Shown here: piece after piece, positions 26,545-35,943 of the stretch | Numbering within the stretch: the stretch's first letter is position 1 | Layout of the letters: each line of letters starts with the position of its first letter | Origin: Methylomonas aurea | Lineage (GTDB): Bacteria; Pseudomonadota; Gammaproteobacteria; Methylococcales; Methylomonadaceae | Assembly (NCBI RefSeq): GCF_024505045.1 | Contig: NZ_JANIBM010000003.1 | Span: forward strand, 124,001-188,000 | DNA: 64,000 bases | Direction of reading: 5' to 3' | Made by a program: the position numbers and the translations under genes | Notes under the pieces: model-generated | The model's database searches: none | What the model saw: only the letters and a program-made list of their open reading frames with translations | What the model was told of the DNA's origin: nothing

Positions 26545-27440
26545 ATACAGTGCCCCAACAAGCCTATGTCTGCCCGATTTGCGCTGCCGAGCGGTCCAGG
26601 CCGATACCGTTCCGGGACCCCGACTCCGGGCTGCGGGTGTTGAAAACCGCCGGTTACCATTGGCGTTTATGCGGCACTTGCGGCAATGCCTTCCCGACGC
26701 AGACGGTGTCGCTGGCGGAACTACAGCAATATTGGGATCGCAACCGGGTAATCGATGATACGCCTGCCGCCGAGGCCGAGGCTGTTTGGCAAGGCCGTTG
26801 GCAGGCCAGCCAAGTTTGGGCGCAGCGGACTTACGACTTTGTCGCGCCGTTTATACGGCCGGATATGCAACATTTTCTCGATGTTGCCTGCGGACTGGGT
26901 GCAACCGTCGCCCTGTTCCGCGATAAGGGCTGGCAGGCGGAAGGGGTCGATGCCGATCCGAACACGCGGCAATTCCACGAAAAAGCCGGAGTGTCGGTGA
27001 CGATAGGGCAGGTGGAGAATTTGCAGCCGGGGGCTGCTTTCGATGTGGTTTCGATCGCGCATGCGATTTATTTCGTCAGCCGGCCGCGGCAGTTCGTGCA
27101 GCAGGTGGCGGCGATGCTGAAGCCCGACGGCCTGTTCGCCGTTATCGTCAGCGATTTGTTGTCGTCGTTGAGCGACAGTTGTCCGGGGTATGCACACACC
27201 TGGTATCCGAGTGCTGATGCGCTGGTCTATCTCCTGGAGCAGGAAGGCTTCGTCGTGATTGCCCGCCGCCGATTGAAAGGCTCGATCATGATTTTGGCAA
27301 AACCCGGCCAAACCGGTGCGCCGCGGGCGTTTCCACGCCGCGACTACTGGTTGCACATGAGTCAGGCCTGGCGCTTCAAAGTGTTGGGCCGGCCTTACCG
27401 CTGCCTGGTAAACGGTTTAAAAAAACTGTTGCGGAAATAG
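26541..27440 (+). CDS. Class I SAM methyltransferase with N-terminal zinc ribbon
   Basis: The ATG at 26541 gives 299 residues. An N-terminal zinc-binding element has CPIC at about residues 11-14 and CGTC near 44-47. SAM motif I is HFLDVACGLGATVALF near residue 112, and PDGLFAVIVSDLLSS near 200 matches a Methyltransf_23-like core. Similar proteins methylate sugars or other small substrates in glycan clusters. The target is unknown. It overlaps the Capsule_synth gene by ATGA and is followed by a 109-base gap. Confidence 0.75.
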   Translation: MNTVPQQAYVCPICAAERSRPIPFRDPDSGLRVLKTAGYHWRLCGTCGNAFPTQTVSLAELQQYWDRNRVIDDTPAAEAEAVWQGRWQASQVWAQRTYDFVAPFIRPDMQHFLDVACGLGATVALFRDKGWQAEGVDADPNTRQFHEKAGVSVTIGQVENLQPGAAFDVVSIAHAIYFVSRPRQFVQQVAAMLKPDGLFAVIVSDLLSSLSDSCPGYAHTWYPSADALVYLLEQEGFVVIARRRLKGSIMILAKPGQTGAPRAFPRRDYWLHMSQAWRFKVLGRPYRCLVNGLKKLLRK

Positions 27441-27549
27441 TTTGGATTGCTTATGCGTAACGGCACTTCAGGCATCCGGCCAGAGGCCGGAATCGGCAAA
27501 TTTGGGGTGCGGCTTGTCCGCAACGTTTTGAGAATAGGGGAGAATTGGC

Positions 27550-28353
27550 ATGGGGCACGCGGCTGAGGTCGAGTCCGGAGAACGTTTTGAATTCGGCGAA
27601 AATTGGGCGCGTTTCTTGGCCGAGCTGTCGGATGAAAAAATCGCCGCGGCGGAGGCGTCGCTGAAACGGATGCTGGGCGTCGAGTCTTTGCAGGGCAAGA
27701 CCTTTCTCGATGCGGGCTCCGGCAGCGGCTTGTTTTCGCTGGCGGCGGCGCGCCTGGGGGCAACGGTGCATTCCTTCGATTTCGACCCGAGTTCGGTTAA
27801 ATGTACCGAACGGATCAAGCAGCTTAAATTTCCGGACTGCGAACGCTGGCGGATCGAGAGCGGATCGGTACTGGATCGAGGCTATGTCTCGGCATTGGGC
27901 GATTTCGATGTGGTCTATTCCTGGGGCGTGTTACACCATACCGGCGATATGGCTGCGGCATTTGCCAATATTGCCGGTTGCGTCAAACCGGGCGGTTTGC
28001 TGTTTATCGCGATTTACAACGACCAGGGCTGGATCAGCCGCTATTGGACCTGGGTCAAACGATTGTACAACCGCAGCAGGATTGCCAAACCGGTGTTGAT
28101 CGCATGCCATGCGCCTTACTTGCTGGGCCTGCGCTGGCTGGTGCGCGCTGCCAGCGGACGGCTGTCGATCGAGCGCGGCATGACGATCTGGTACGACATG
28201 ATCGATTGGTTGGGCGGTTATCCGTTCGAAGTGGCCAAGCCGGAACAAGTCTTCGCTCATTTCCGCGATCGCGGTTTTACGTTGACCGAAATGACGACTT
28301 GCGGCGGCCGCATGGGCTGTAACGAATTCGTGTTCCGCCTTGCCAACCGCTAA
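27550..28353 (+). CDS. Class I SAM methyltransferase, UbiG-like fold
   Basis: The 267-residue protein has SAM motif I TFLDAGSGSGLFSLAAARLGA near residue 57 (core DAGSGSG), an acidic motif in SFDFDPSSVKC, and VVYSWGVLHHTGDM near 122, a typical Methyltransf_11/25 motif. It is preceded by an AGGGGAG ribosome site at 27536-27542. It is the sixth methyltransferase of the locus. Its substrate is not evident, and it is unrelated in sequence to the 26541 gene outside the SAM fold. Confidence 0.75.
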   Translation: MGHAAEVESGERFEFGENWARFLAELSDEKIAAAEASLKRMLGVESLQGKTFLDAGSGSGLFSLAAARLGATVHSFDFDPSSVKCTERIKQLKFPDCERWRIESGSVLDRGYVSALGDFDVVYSWGVLHHTGDMAAAFANIAGCVKPGGLLFIAIYNDQGWISRYWTWVKRLYNRSRIAKPVLIACHAPYLLGLRWLVRAASGRLSIERGMTIWYDMIDWLGGYPFEVAKPEQVFAHFRDRGFTLTEMTTCGGRMGCNEFVFRLANR

Positions 28354-29503
28354 CGCCAATCGCATCGTCGTCGTCCACGTCATCACCGGCCTGAACGTCG
28401 GCGGTGCCGAGCGTATGCTGTGGAAATTGCTGGCGCATGCCGACCGGGAGCGGTTCGACATGCGGGTAGTTTGCCTGATTGGCGACGGGCCGGTTGCGGA
28501 CGATATCCGCGCCTTGGGCATACCGGTATTGTGTTTGGGCGCTCGGTCGCCGGCGAGCGGCTTGAAAGCCGTCGGCCGTTTGCGCAAATATTTGCTCGCG
28601 GCACGGCCGGATATTGTGCAAGGCTGGATGTACCACGGCAATTTTGCGGCCTGGGTAGGCCGCTGGCTGATCGGCCGGCGGGTACCGTTGATCTGGGGTG
28701 TACGGCAGAGTCTTTACGACATCAATAAAGAAAAGCCGGGTACCGCGAAAATCATCCGCATGTGTGCCTGGTTGTCCGGAGCGGCGACCAAAATCCTGTA
28801 CAACTCGCAAACCGCCAGACAGCACCACGAAAACATAGGTTATGCGCCGGAGTGCGGCGATTGGCTGCCGAACGGTTTCGACACCGACGTATTCCGGCCG
28901 GAGCCGGCGGCGCGGACTGCATTACGGGAAGAGCTCGGCTTGCAGCCGCAAGCGGTGTTGGTCGGCATGGTCGCCCGCTACGATCCGATGAAAGGCCATG
29001 CCAATTTTCTAAAGGCCGCCCAGCTGTTGGCCGAGCGGCGCAACGATGTGCATTTCGTGTTGGCCGGTCGTGGGGTCGACTCGCAAAACCGCTTGTTTGT
29101 CGACGCCGAACGCAGCTCCGCTTTACAGGGTCGTTTGCATCTATTGGGTGAGCGCCAGGATATTGCAAGTATCACTGCCGCGCTGGATATCGCCGTCACG
29201 CCCTCGGTTTCGGAAGGCTTTGCCAACGCGATCGGAGAAGCAATGAGTTGCGCGGTCCCGTGCGTGGTGACCGATGTCGGCGATTCCGCGGCGGTTTTGG
29301 GCGACGGCGGCCGAGTCGTTGTCGCCGAGGATTCGCAGACGTTGGCGGCCGCAATTGGCGAACTGCTCGATTTGGCGCCGGAACGGCGACAGGCGATTGG
29401 TATGCAGGCCCGGCAGCGGGTGCTGGAGCAGTTTTCGATTCAAGCGGTGGCACAGCGTTATCAAGATCTATACCGCAGTTTGGCTGCGGCCGAGGATGCT
29501 TAA
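28340..29503 (+). CDS. Family 4 glycosyltransferase (TTG start)
   Basis: This 387-residue GT-B protein has HVITGLNVGGAERMLWKLL near residue 10, LPNGFDTDVFRP near 175, and PSVSEGFANAIGEAMSCAVPCVVTDVGD near 290 (core EGFANAIGEAM), the GT4 nucleotide-sugar site. The TTG at 28340 is the only start that keeps the essential N-terminal strand; it overlaps the upstream gene by 14 bases. In-frame ATG codons occur only inside the conserved domain. It likely adds a hexose or hexosamine to the lipid-linked glycan. Confidence 0.85.
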   Translation: MPTANANRIVVVHVITGLNVGGAERMLWKLLAHADRERFDMRVVCLIGDGPVADDIRALGIPVLCLGARSPASGLKAVGRLRKYLLAARPDIVQGWMYHGNFAAWVGRWLIGRRVPLIWGVRQSLYDINKEKPGTAKIIRMCAWLSGAATKILYNSQTARQHHENIGYAPECGDWLPNGFDTDVFRPEPAARTALREELGLQPQAVLVGMVARYDPMKGHANFLKAAQLLAERRNDVHFVLAGRGVDSQNRLFVDAERSSALQGRLHLLGERQDIASITAALDIAVTPSVSEGFANAIGEAMSCAVPCVVTDVGDSAAVLGDGGRVVVAEDSQTLAAAIGELLDLAPERRQAIGMQARQRVLEQFSIQAVAQRYQDLYRSLAAAEDA

Positions 29504-29506
29504 GCG

Positions 29507-31462
29507 ATGTGCGGCATAGCGGGTTTTTTCGGCATTGGCCTGTCCGACCCGGAAGCGGTTTTGCAAGCGATGGGCGATGCGATTCGCAGTCGCGGCCCCG
29601 ACGACAGCGGAATTTTCCGGAGTGCCGAGGATGGGATCGGCTTGGTGCACCGCCGGCTGTCCATCGTCGACCTGTCGCCGGCCGGGCATCAACCGATGCT
29701 GTCGTCCTGTCGGCGCTATGCCATCGTTTTCAACGGCGAAATTTACAACCATCCGGCGTTGCGCGAACAACTCGAGCGCTCCGGGCAGGCCCCGGTTTGG
29801 CGCGGGCATTCCGACACCGAAACCTTATTGGCGGCCATCGCCGCCTGGGGTTTGCGCAAAGCGCTGGAGTCGGCGGTGGGTATGTTTGCGCTGGCTTTAT
29901 GGGATCGGGAAACGCGCGAGCTGTCGTTGGCGCGCGACCGCTTGGGCGAAAAGCCGCTGTATTACGGTCGGGTAGCCGGCGGTTTGGCTTTTGCTTCGGA
30001 ACTGAAAGCCTTGCGGGCAATTCCGGGTTTCGTCGGCGACATTGATCGCCAAGCCCTGGCGCTGTACATGCGGCATAACTACGTTCCCGGCCCGTACAGT
30101 ATTTATAGCCGGATCAACAAGTTGGTTCCGGGCAGTCTATTAACCTTCGACCGTAGCCAGATTGCCTCAGGCAGTTTGCCGGAGCCCGATCTGTTCTGGT
30201 CCGCAGCCGCTGCGGCTAGAGACGGCTTGGCCGAGCCGTTTACGTTTAATTCCGCAGACGAGGCGGCCGACGCGCTGGAACAAAAGTTGCGCGAGGCCTT
30301 GCGCGGCCAGATGGTGGCCGATGTGCCATTGGGTGCATTTTTGTCGGGCGGCGTGGATTCGTCGACGATTGTCGCGTTAATGCAGGCCGAGGCGCGAGCT
30401 GCGGGTGCACCGCCGGTCAAGACTTTTACCATCGGCTTTGGCGAGGATGCGTTCGACGAGGCCCGCTACGCAAAGGCGGTGGCCCGGCATTTGGGTGCCG
30501 AGCATAGCGAGCTTTACGTCAGCTCCAATGACGCATTGGCCATCATTCCCGAGTTGCCGGCGATTTACGACGAACCGTTTGCCGATTCGTCGCAATTGCC
30601 GACAAGCCTGGTTTCGCGCATGGCCCGGCAGCAGGTTACGGTAGCGTTGTCCGGCGACGGCGGCGACGAATTGTTCGGCGGCTACGGCCGCTACCGGATG
30701 GCGCAGCGGCTATGGGCCAAGCTGGCAGCGGTGCCTTTGCCGCTGCGGAATGCGCTAGCCGGGGTTTTACGCGGCGTACCGGTCAAAGGCTGGGACGCTC
30801 TGTACGCTGTTGTCCAGCCCTTGTTGCCGGCCGGCACGCGTAGCGGTTTCCCGGGGGACAAGATTCATAAAGGGGCTGGCTTGTTACATAGCGCCAATCC
30901 GGCCGAGTTGTACTTGAACCTGATCAGCCATTGGCAACCGGCAGATGTGGTGCTCGACGGCGACTCTGGAGATGCGTTGCTGAAAAGTTGGCCGGTTTTG
31001 CCGGAGTTGCTCGAACAAATGATGTTGTTCGATAGCTGCAGTTATTTGCCGGACGACATTCTGGTCAAGGTCGACCGGGCGGCAATGAATGTCGGCCTGG
31101 AAACCCGGGTGCCGCTGCTTGACCATCGTTTGTTCGAGTTTGCCTGGAAATTGCCGCGGCAGATGAAAGTCCGTGACGGCGAAGCCAAATGGCTGTTGCG
31201 CCGGGTGTTGTACCGGCATGTGCCGCGCGAATTGATCGAACGGCCGAAAATGGGTTTTGCGGTACCGCTCGAAGAGTGGCTGCGCGGGCCATTGCGCGAT
31301 TGGGCCGAGGCCTTGCTCGACCGCTCGCGGCTCAGCCGCGACGGTTATTTCGATCCGGAGCCGATCAGGCGCAAATGGGCCGAGCATTTGTCCGGTCGGC
31401 GGAATTGGCGATTTTTGTTGTGGGATGTTTTGATGTTCAATGCCTGGCTAGATCAGCAATGA
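29507..31462 (+). CDS. asnB: Glutamine-dependent asparagine synthase family amidotransferase
   Basis: The 651-residue protein starts MCGIAGFFG, with the class II glutaminase Cys right after Met. FNGEIYNHPALRE near residue 75 and GEKPLYYG near 147 complete the glutaminase domain, and the synthetase domain has the ATP loop FLSGGVDSSTIVAL near 280 and SGDGGDELFGGY near 382. In polysaccharide loci such proteins (for example WbpS) often amidate uronic acids rather than aspartate. Its position between two GT4 genes makes sugar amidation more likely than asparagine synthesis. Confidence 0.85.
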   Translation: MCGIAGFFGIGLSDPEAVLQAMGDAIRSRGPDDSGIFRSAEDGIGLVHRRLSIVDLSPAGHQPMLSSCRRYAIVFNGEIYNHPALREQLERSGQAPVWRGHSDTETLLAAIAAWGLRKALESAVGMFALALWDRETRELSLARDRLGEKPLYYGRVAGGLAFASELKALRAIPGFVGDIDRQALALYMRHNYVPGPYSIYSRINKLVPGSLLTFDRSQIASGSLPEPDLFWSAAAAARDGLAEPFTFNSADEAADALEQKLREALRGQMVADVPLGAFLSGGVDSSTIVALMQAEARAAGAPPVKTFTIGFGEDAFDEARYAKAVARHLGAEHSELYVSSNDALAIIPELPAIYDEPFADSSQLPTSLVSRMARQQVTVALSGDGGDELFGGYGRYRMAQRLWAKLAAVPLPLRNALAGVLRGVPVKGWDALYAVVQPLLPAGTRSGFPGDKIHKGAGLLHSANPAELYLNLISHWQPADVVLDGDSGDALLKSWPVLPELLEQMMLFDSCSYLPDDILVKVDRAAMNVGLETRVPLLDHRLFEFAWKLPRQMKVRDGEAKWLLRRVLYRHVPRELIERPKMGFAVPLEEWLRGPLRDWAEALLDRSRLSRDGYFDPEPIRRKWAEHLSGRRNWRFLLWDVLMFNAWLDQQ

Positions 31463-32598
31463 GTAACAAACTATTGGTGGTCTGCAACGACCTGGATTTT
31501 TTTCTGCTGCACCGGCTGCCGGAAACCAGCGGCGCGCTGAAACAGGGTTACGAAGTCCACGTTGCGACCCCGCCCGGGACGCGGGTGGCGGAAATCCGCG
31601 AGCTCGGTTTTATCTATCACGAGCTGGTGCTGACCCGGAGCGGCCAAAACCCGATGGCGGAGCTGGCAGCGCTCCGGGCGATGTATGCGCTATTCAAGCG
31701 GGTGCAACCCGATCTGGTTTACCTGATGACGGTAAAGCCGATTTTGTACGGTGGCATCGCCGCGCGCTTGGCCGGGGTCAAGGCCGTGGTTGCGGCGGTA
31801 TTCGGTATGGGCTATCTGTTTACCGATACCCGGCTTAAAACCCGGATACTCCGAGCTTTGGTTTCCCGGCTATACCGTTTGGCGCTGGGACACCGGAATA
31901 TCCGCGTGATCTTTCAGAATCCGACCGATCGCGATCTGATGGTCGGGCTAGGCGTCGTCCTGCCGGAAAACACCGTATTGGTGCGCGGTTCCGGAGTCGA
32001 CTTGCAGCGCTTCGTAGTCATTCCGGAGCCGGAAGGCCGGCCGGTCGTGTTGATGGCGGCGCGCTTGCTGTACGATAAAGGCGTGAGGGAATACGTCGAG
32101 GCCGCCCGCTTGCTGCGCGAACAGGGTGGCGACGCGCGCTTTGTGCTGGTCGGCGACCGCGATGACGGCAATCCTTCCAGTCTGAGCCGTCAGGAAGTCG
32201 AAGCGTTGCGTGCCGATCCGAATATCGAATTTCTCGGCTTTCAAAAAAATATGCCGCAATTATTGGCCGCTGCCAATATCGTGGTACTGCCTTCCTATCG
32301 CGAGGGCTTGCCCAGAGTCTTGGAAGAGGCGGCCGCCTGCGGGCGGGCGGTCATTACTACCGACGTGCCGGGTTGTCGGGATGCGATCGAAGCCGGTATC
32401 AGTGGTTTGTTAGTGCCGGTAAGGGACGCCGCCGGCCTGGCCGACGCGATTCGGCGCTTGTTGGCCGACCATGCATTACGCCGGGAGATGGGGTGGCGCG
32501 GCCGGCAACTGGCCGAACGGCGTTATGCCGTCACAGCGATCGTCGACTCTCATCTGGCGGTTTACCGCGAATTGCTCGCCGCCACCAGTGCGGCTTGA
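31459..32598 (+). CDS. Family 4 glycosyltransferase
   Basis: The ATG at 31459 overlaps the asnB stop and gives 379 residues: KLLVVCNDLDFFLLHRLP at the N-terminus, VFGMGYLFTD near residue 113, AARLLYDKGVREYVEAARLL near 198, and LPSYREGLPRVLEEAAACGRAVITTDVPG near 280 (core EGLPRVLEEA). The pattern resembles PglA/WbnH-type transferases that start oligosaccharides on lipid carriers. It is the last gene of the glycan locus; a promoter for the next gene follows. Confidence 0.88.
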   Translation: MSNKLLVVCNDLDFFLLHRLPETSGALKQGYEVHVATPPGTRVAEIRELGFIYHELVLTRSGQNPMAELAALRAMYALFKRVQPDLVYLMTVKPILYGGIAARLAGVKAVVAAVFGMGYLFTDTRLKTRILRALVSRLYRLALGHRNIRVIFQNPTDRDLMVGLGVVLPENTVLVRGSGVDLQRFVVIPEPEGRPVVLMAARLLYDKGVREYVEAARLLREQGGDARFVLVGDRDDGNPSSLSRQEVEALRADPNIEFLGFQKNMPQLLAAANIVVLPSYREGLPRVLEEAAACGRAVITTDVPGCRDAIEAGISGLLVPVRDAAGLADAIRRLLADHALRREMGWRGRQLAERRYAVTAIVDSHLAVYRELLAATSAA

Positions 32599-32660
32599 CG
32601 GCATCGCGCCGGTTTGCCTGCGTGCGGCCTCGCTATCCGGATGTCATTTTCTGTAGTGGC

Positions 32661-32688
32661 CTGATTTTGCCGGAAATTTTGCTAAAAT
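32661..32688 (+). promoter_or_regulatory. Extended -10 promoter before trhP
   Basis: The sequence TGCTAAAAT (32680-32688) is an extended -10 element, TGn followed by TAAAAT. A weak -35 CTGATT lies at 32661-32666 with a 16-base spacer. It sits 28 bases before the trhP ATG and marks the start of an independent transcription unit after the glycan locus. No strong terminator is visible in the 118-base gap. Confidence 0.55.
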
Positions 32689-32716
32689 GGCGGCCATTTC
32701 CTTTTCTCGAGCTGAC

Positions 32717-34072
32717 ATGAAACACATCGAACTTCTTTCTCCCGCCGGTACCTTGCGCAATATGCGTTACGCGTTTGCATTCGGTGCTGATGCGGTTTAT
32801 GCCGGACAGCCGCGCTACAGTCTCAGGGTGCGCAACAATGATTTTCTATCCGAGAATCTGGCCAAGGGCATAGCCGAAGCGCACCGGTTGGGGAAAAAAT
32901 TCTTCCTGGCTGCCAATGTGATTCCGCATAACGCCAAGATCAAAACCTTTTTGAAGGACATGGCGCCGATCATCGCGATGCAGCCCGATGCGCTGATCAT
33001 GGCCGATCCGGGGTTGATCATGATGACCCGCGAACAATGGCCGGAGATGCCGATTCACTTGTCGGTGCAAGCCAATACCGTCAACTATGCCAGCGTCCGG
33101 TTCTGGAAAAGCATGGGCGTGGAAAGGGTGATTCTGTCGCGCGAACTGTCGCTGGACGAGATCGCCGAGATTCGCCAGCAATGCCCCGATATGGAATTGG
33201 AAGTTTTCGTGCATGGTGCGTTGTGTATCGCTTATTCAGGCCGCTGCTTGCTGTCGGGCTACTTCAATCATCGCGATCCTAACCAAGGCACTTGTACCAA
33301 TTCCTGCCGCTGGAAATACGATACCAAACCGGCGGTGGAAAACGCCGAGGGCGATTATTTGTTGGCCGATAGCGCGGTTATTTCCATGAACGATTTGAAC
33401 CAGGGGCTAAACACTGCGAGTTGCGGCGGCGCCGAGCGCCATCCTCTCGCCGACAATATTTATTTCCTGGAAGAAGAAGGGCGCCCGGGCGAGCTGTTGC
33501 CGGTCATGGAAGACGAGAACGGCACTTACATCATGAACTCCAAGGATTTGCGTGCGATCGAGCATGTGCAACGCTTGGTGGAAATCGGCGTCGATAGTTT
33601 GAAAATCGAGGGCCGTACCAAGTCGCATTTTTATGTGGCGCGTACCGCGCAGACTTACCGCCAAGCTATCGACGATGCTCTAGCCGGACGGCCGTTCCAG
33701 CCGAAATTGCTCGGCATTCTGGATAACCTGGCCAACCGCGGCTATACCGACGGCTTTTACCAGCGCCACCACACCCACGAACACCAAAACTATCTGTCCG
33801 GCTATTCGAAGAGCCACCAACAACAGTTTTGCGGCGAAATCACCGGTTTCGATGCCGCGACCGGTATGGCCGATGTCAGCGTCAAAAACAAGTTTGCACT
33901 GGGCGACAAATTGGAACTGATTCTGCCCAGCGGCAACCGGGATATCGTCGTGGAACACATGGTCGATAAATACGGTCAGCCGATGCAGGAAGCGGCCGGC
34001 GGCGGCTACGAAGTGAAGATTCCGTTGCCGACCGCCGAGTGCGATTACGGTTTGTTGGCCCGTTATTACTGA
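32717..34072 (+). CDS. trhP: tRNA 5-hydroxyuridine modification protein TrhP (YegQ), U32 family
   Basis: The ATG at 32717 gives 451 residues, the usual YegQ length. KHIELLSPAGTLRNMRYAFAFGADAVYAG is the U32 family start (core LLSPAGTL), and VFVHGALCIAYSGRCLLSGYF near residue 170 and QGTCTNSCRW near 195 carry conserved Cys residues. TrhP takes part in prephenate-dependent hydroxylation of U34 in tRNA, despite its peptidase-family name. An upstream in-frame start at 32687 falls inside the promoter and is rejected. Confidence 0.88.
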   Translation: MKHIELLSPAGTLRNMRYAFAFGADAVYAGQPRYSLRVRNNDFLSENLAKGIAEAHRLGKKFFLAANVIPHNAKIKTFLKDMAPIIAMQPDALIMADPGLIMMTREQWPEMPIHLSVQANTVNYASVRFWKSMGVERVILSRELSLDEIAEIRQQCPDMELEVFVHGALCIAYSGRCLLSGYFNHRDPNQGTCTNSCRWKYDTKPAVENAEGDYLLADSAVISMNDLNQGLNTASCGGAERHPLADNIYFLEEEGRPGELLPVMEDENGTYIMNSKDLRAIEHVQRLVEIGVDSLKIEGRTKSHFYVARTAQTYRQAIDDALAGRPFQPKLLGILDNLANRGYTDGFYQRHHTHEHQNYLSGYSKSHQQQFCGEITGFDAATGMADVSVKNKFALGDKLELILPSGNRDIVVEHMVDKYGQPMQEAAGGGYEVKIPLPTAECDYGLLARYY

Positions 34073-34087
34073 TTCGCGGAGGCGAGT

Positions 34088-34573
34088 ATGAACTTCGATA
34101 CGGCGGATTTATGCGACCGTTTTGCCCAAACCGACAGTTTTCAGGTGGCAGAGCCGGTGTTGCGCCATTTCGGCGGTAACCGGAGATTTTGCGGCCAGAT
34201 CACAACCTTAAAAGTGTTCGAGGACAATTCGCTGGTCCGCGCCGTGTTGGCGGAGAAAGTCGATGGCCGCGTATTGGTGGTTGACGGCGGCGGTTCCAAG
34301 CGCTGCGCGCTGATGGGCGACACCCTGGCCGGCTTGGCGCTGGAGAACGGCTGGCAGGGTATCGTGGTCTACGGCAGCATCCGCGGCTCCGAGCTGATCC
34401 GGCAACTGCCGATCGGCGTGATGGCGTTGAACACGAACCCGTTACGCAGCAACAAGCACGGCCACGGCGACCGCGACGTGATGATCACGTTTGCCGGCGT
34501 CAATTTCAAAAAAGACCATTATTTATATGCCGATGGCGACGGAATTATCGTCTCGGATGCGAAATTGGATTAG
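34088..34573 (+). CDS. rraA: Ribonuclease E activity regulator RraA
   Basis: The 161-residue protein matches RraA in length and pattern: TADLCDRF at the N-terminus, the GQITTLKVFEDNSLVR strand near residue 37, and the conserved loop VVDGGGSKRCALMGD near 65-80. GWQGIVVYGSIRG near 90 follows. RraA binds the RNase E C-terminal region and lowers its activity; the fold also occurs in aldolases. It begins 15 bases after trhP with GGAGG as ribosome site and is likely co-transcribed. Confidence 0.92.
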   Translation: MNFDTADLCDRFAQTDSFQVAEPVLRHFGGNRRFCGQITTLKVFEDNSLVRAVLAEKVDGRVLVVDGGGSKRCALMGDTLAGLALENGWQGIVVYGSIRGSELIRQLPIGVMALNTNPLRSNKHGHGDRDVMITFAGVNFKKDHYLYADGDGIIVSDAKLD

Positions 34574-34610
34574 AATTCGTCCGTCTTAACCCAGTAAAAC
34601 ACTCAAGAAT

Positions 34611-35567
34611 ATGCAAATAGTACTCGCTAACCCCCGTGGATTCTGTGCCGGCGTCGATCGGGCCATCGAAATCGTCGATCAAGCGATCGATACGTTTGGT
34701 GCTCCCATCTATGTGCGGCATGAAGTGGTGCATAACCGCACCGTAGTCGATGGCTTAAAGGAAAAGGGTGCCGTTTTTATCGAAGAACTCAGCGACGTGC
34801 CGGTCGGCTCTTACCTGATATTCAGTGCTCACGGCGTGTCCAAGGCCGTGCAGAAAGAAGCCGAGGAACGCCAGTTGACGGTATTCGATGCGACTTGTCC
34901 GCTGGTGACCAAGGTGCATATGCAAGTGGCCAAGCATGCCAAGCAAGACCGGGAAGTGATTTTGATCGGCCACGCCGGCCATCCCGAAGTCGAAGGCACG
35001 ATGGGCCAATACGACAAATGCACCGAGCACGGCGATATTTATCTGGTCGAAACGCCGGAAGACGTCAAAAACCTGAAGGTCAATAACCCGGAAAATCTGG
35101 CTTACGTGACGCAAACCACGTTATCGATGACCGACACCAAAGTCATGGTCGACGCGCTACGCGAGCAATTTCCGTCGATCAAGGAACAAAAGAAAGACGA
35201 CATTTGCTACGCCACGCAAAACCGGCAAGACGCCGTACATGACTTAGCCAAAATCTCCGACCTGATTCTGGTGGTCGGTTCGCCGAACAGTTCCAATTCC
35301 AATCGGCTGCGGGAGATTGCCGAGCAATTGGGCAAACCGGCCTACTTGATCGATACTTATAAGGACTTGAAACAAGAATGGTTGGACGGTATCGAAGTGG
35401 TCGGCGTCACCGCCGGCGCCTCGGCACCGGAAGTGCTGGTGCAGGAAGTGATCAACCAATTGAAGGAGTGGGGTGGCGAAAATACCACCGTGCGCGAAAA
35501 CAAAGGTATCGAGGAAAAAGTGGTGTTTTCGATTCCGAAAGAATTGAAAAAAGCCATGGAAGCCTGA
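34611..35567 (+). CDS. ispH: 4-hydroxy-3-methylbut-2-enyl diphosphate reductase
   Basis: The 318-residue protein has the three iron-sulfur cysteines of IspH/Lyt[11 protein letters not shown] at residue 12, [11 protein letters not shown] near 97, and [10 protein letters not shown] near 198. [10 protein letters not shown] near 41 and EGTMGQY near 127 hold the conserved His and Glu residues. IspH performs the last step of the non-mevalonate isoprenoid pathway, producing IPP and DMAPP in the cytoplasm. Length fits the family, and the rhodanese gene follows after 16 bases. Confidence 0.95.
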   Translation: MQIVLANPRGFCAGVDRAIEIVDQAIDTFGAPIYVRHEVVHNRTVVDGLKEKGAVFIEELSDVPVGSYLIFSAHGVSKAVQKEAEERQLTVFDATCPLVTKVHMQVAKHAKQDREVILIGHAGHPEVEGTMGQYDKCTEHGDIYLVETPEDVKNLKVNNPENLAYVTQTTLSMTDTKVMVDALREQFPSIKEQKKDDICYATQNRQDAVHDLAKISDLILVVGSPNSSNSNRLREIAEQLGKPAYLIDTYKDLKQEWLDGIEVVGVTAGASAPEVLVQEVINQLKEWGGENTTVRENKGIEEKVVFSIPKELKKAMEA

Positions 35568-35583
35568 TTTTTAGGAGCAATTT

Positions 35584-35943
35584 ATGCCAATCACAGCTCA
35601 GGAACTGGTTGCTGCCGCCAAGCAGCAGATTACCGAAATCGACGTCGCGGCGGCGAATGCCAGGCTGTCCGGCGCCTTACTGCTCGATGTGCGGGAGCCG
35701 GCCGAATTTGCCGCCGGCCACTTGCCGGGAGCAGTCAACATTCCGCGCGGCGTATTGGAGTTTCAAATCGGCGGCCATCCGGCCTTCCAAGGTAAGCAGG
35801 ATGCAGGCATCGTCGTCTACTGCCAGAGCGGCGGTCGCTCCGCGTTGGCAACCCAAGTTCTGAACCAGTTGGGATATTCCGGCGCGGTTAGCATGGCCGG
35901 GGGCTTCAAGGCTTGGGCGGAGAGTGGACTCAAGGTTGAATGA
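35584..35943 (+). CDS. Single-domain rhodanese-like protein
   Basis: This 119-residue protein has one rhodanese domain: LLLDVREPAEFAAGHLPGAVNIPRG near residue 35 (core DVREPAEF), the active-site loop VVYCQSGGRSALA with Cys near residue 80, and MAGGFKAW near 107. Such proteins carry persulfide sulfur. GGAGC ahead of the ATG at 35571-35575 is the ribosome site. It overlaps the hslR coding region by about 20 bases. The sulfur acceptor is unknown. Confidence 0.88.
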   Translation: MPITAQELVAAAKQQITEIDVAAANARLSGALLLDVREPAEFAAGHLPGAVNIPRGVLEFQIGGHPAFQGKQDAGIVVYCQSGGRSALATQVLNQLGYSGAVSMAGGFKAWAESGLKVE

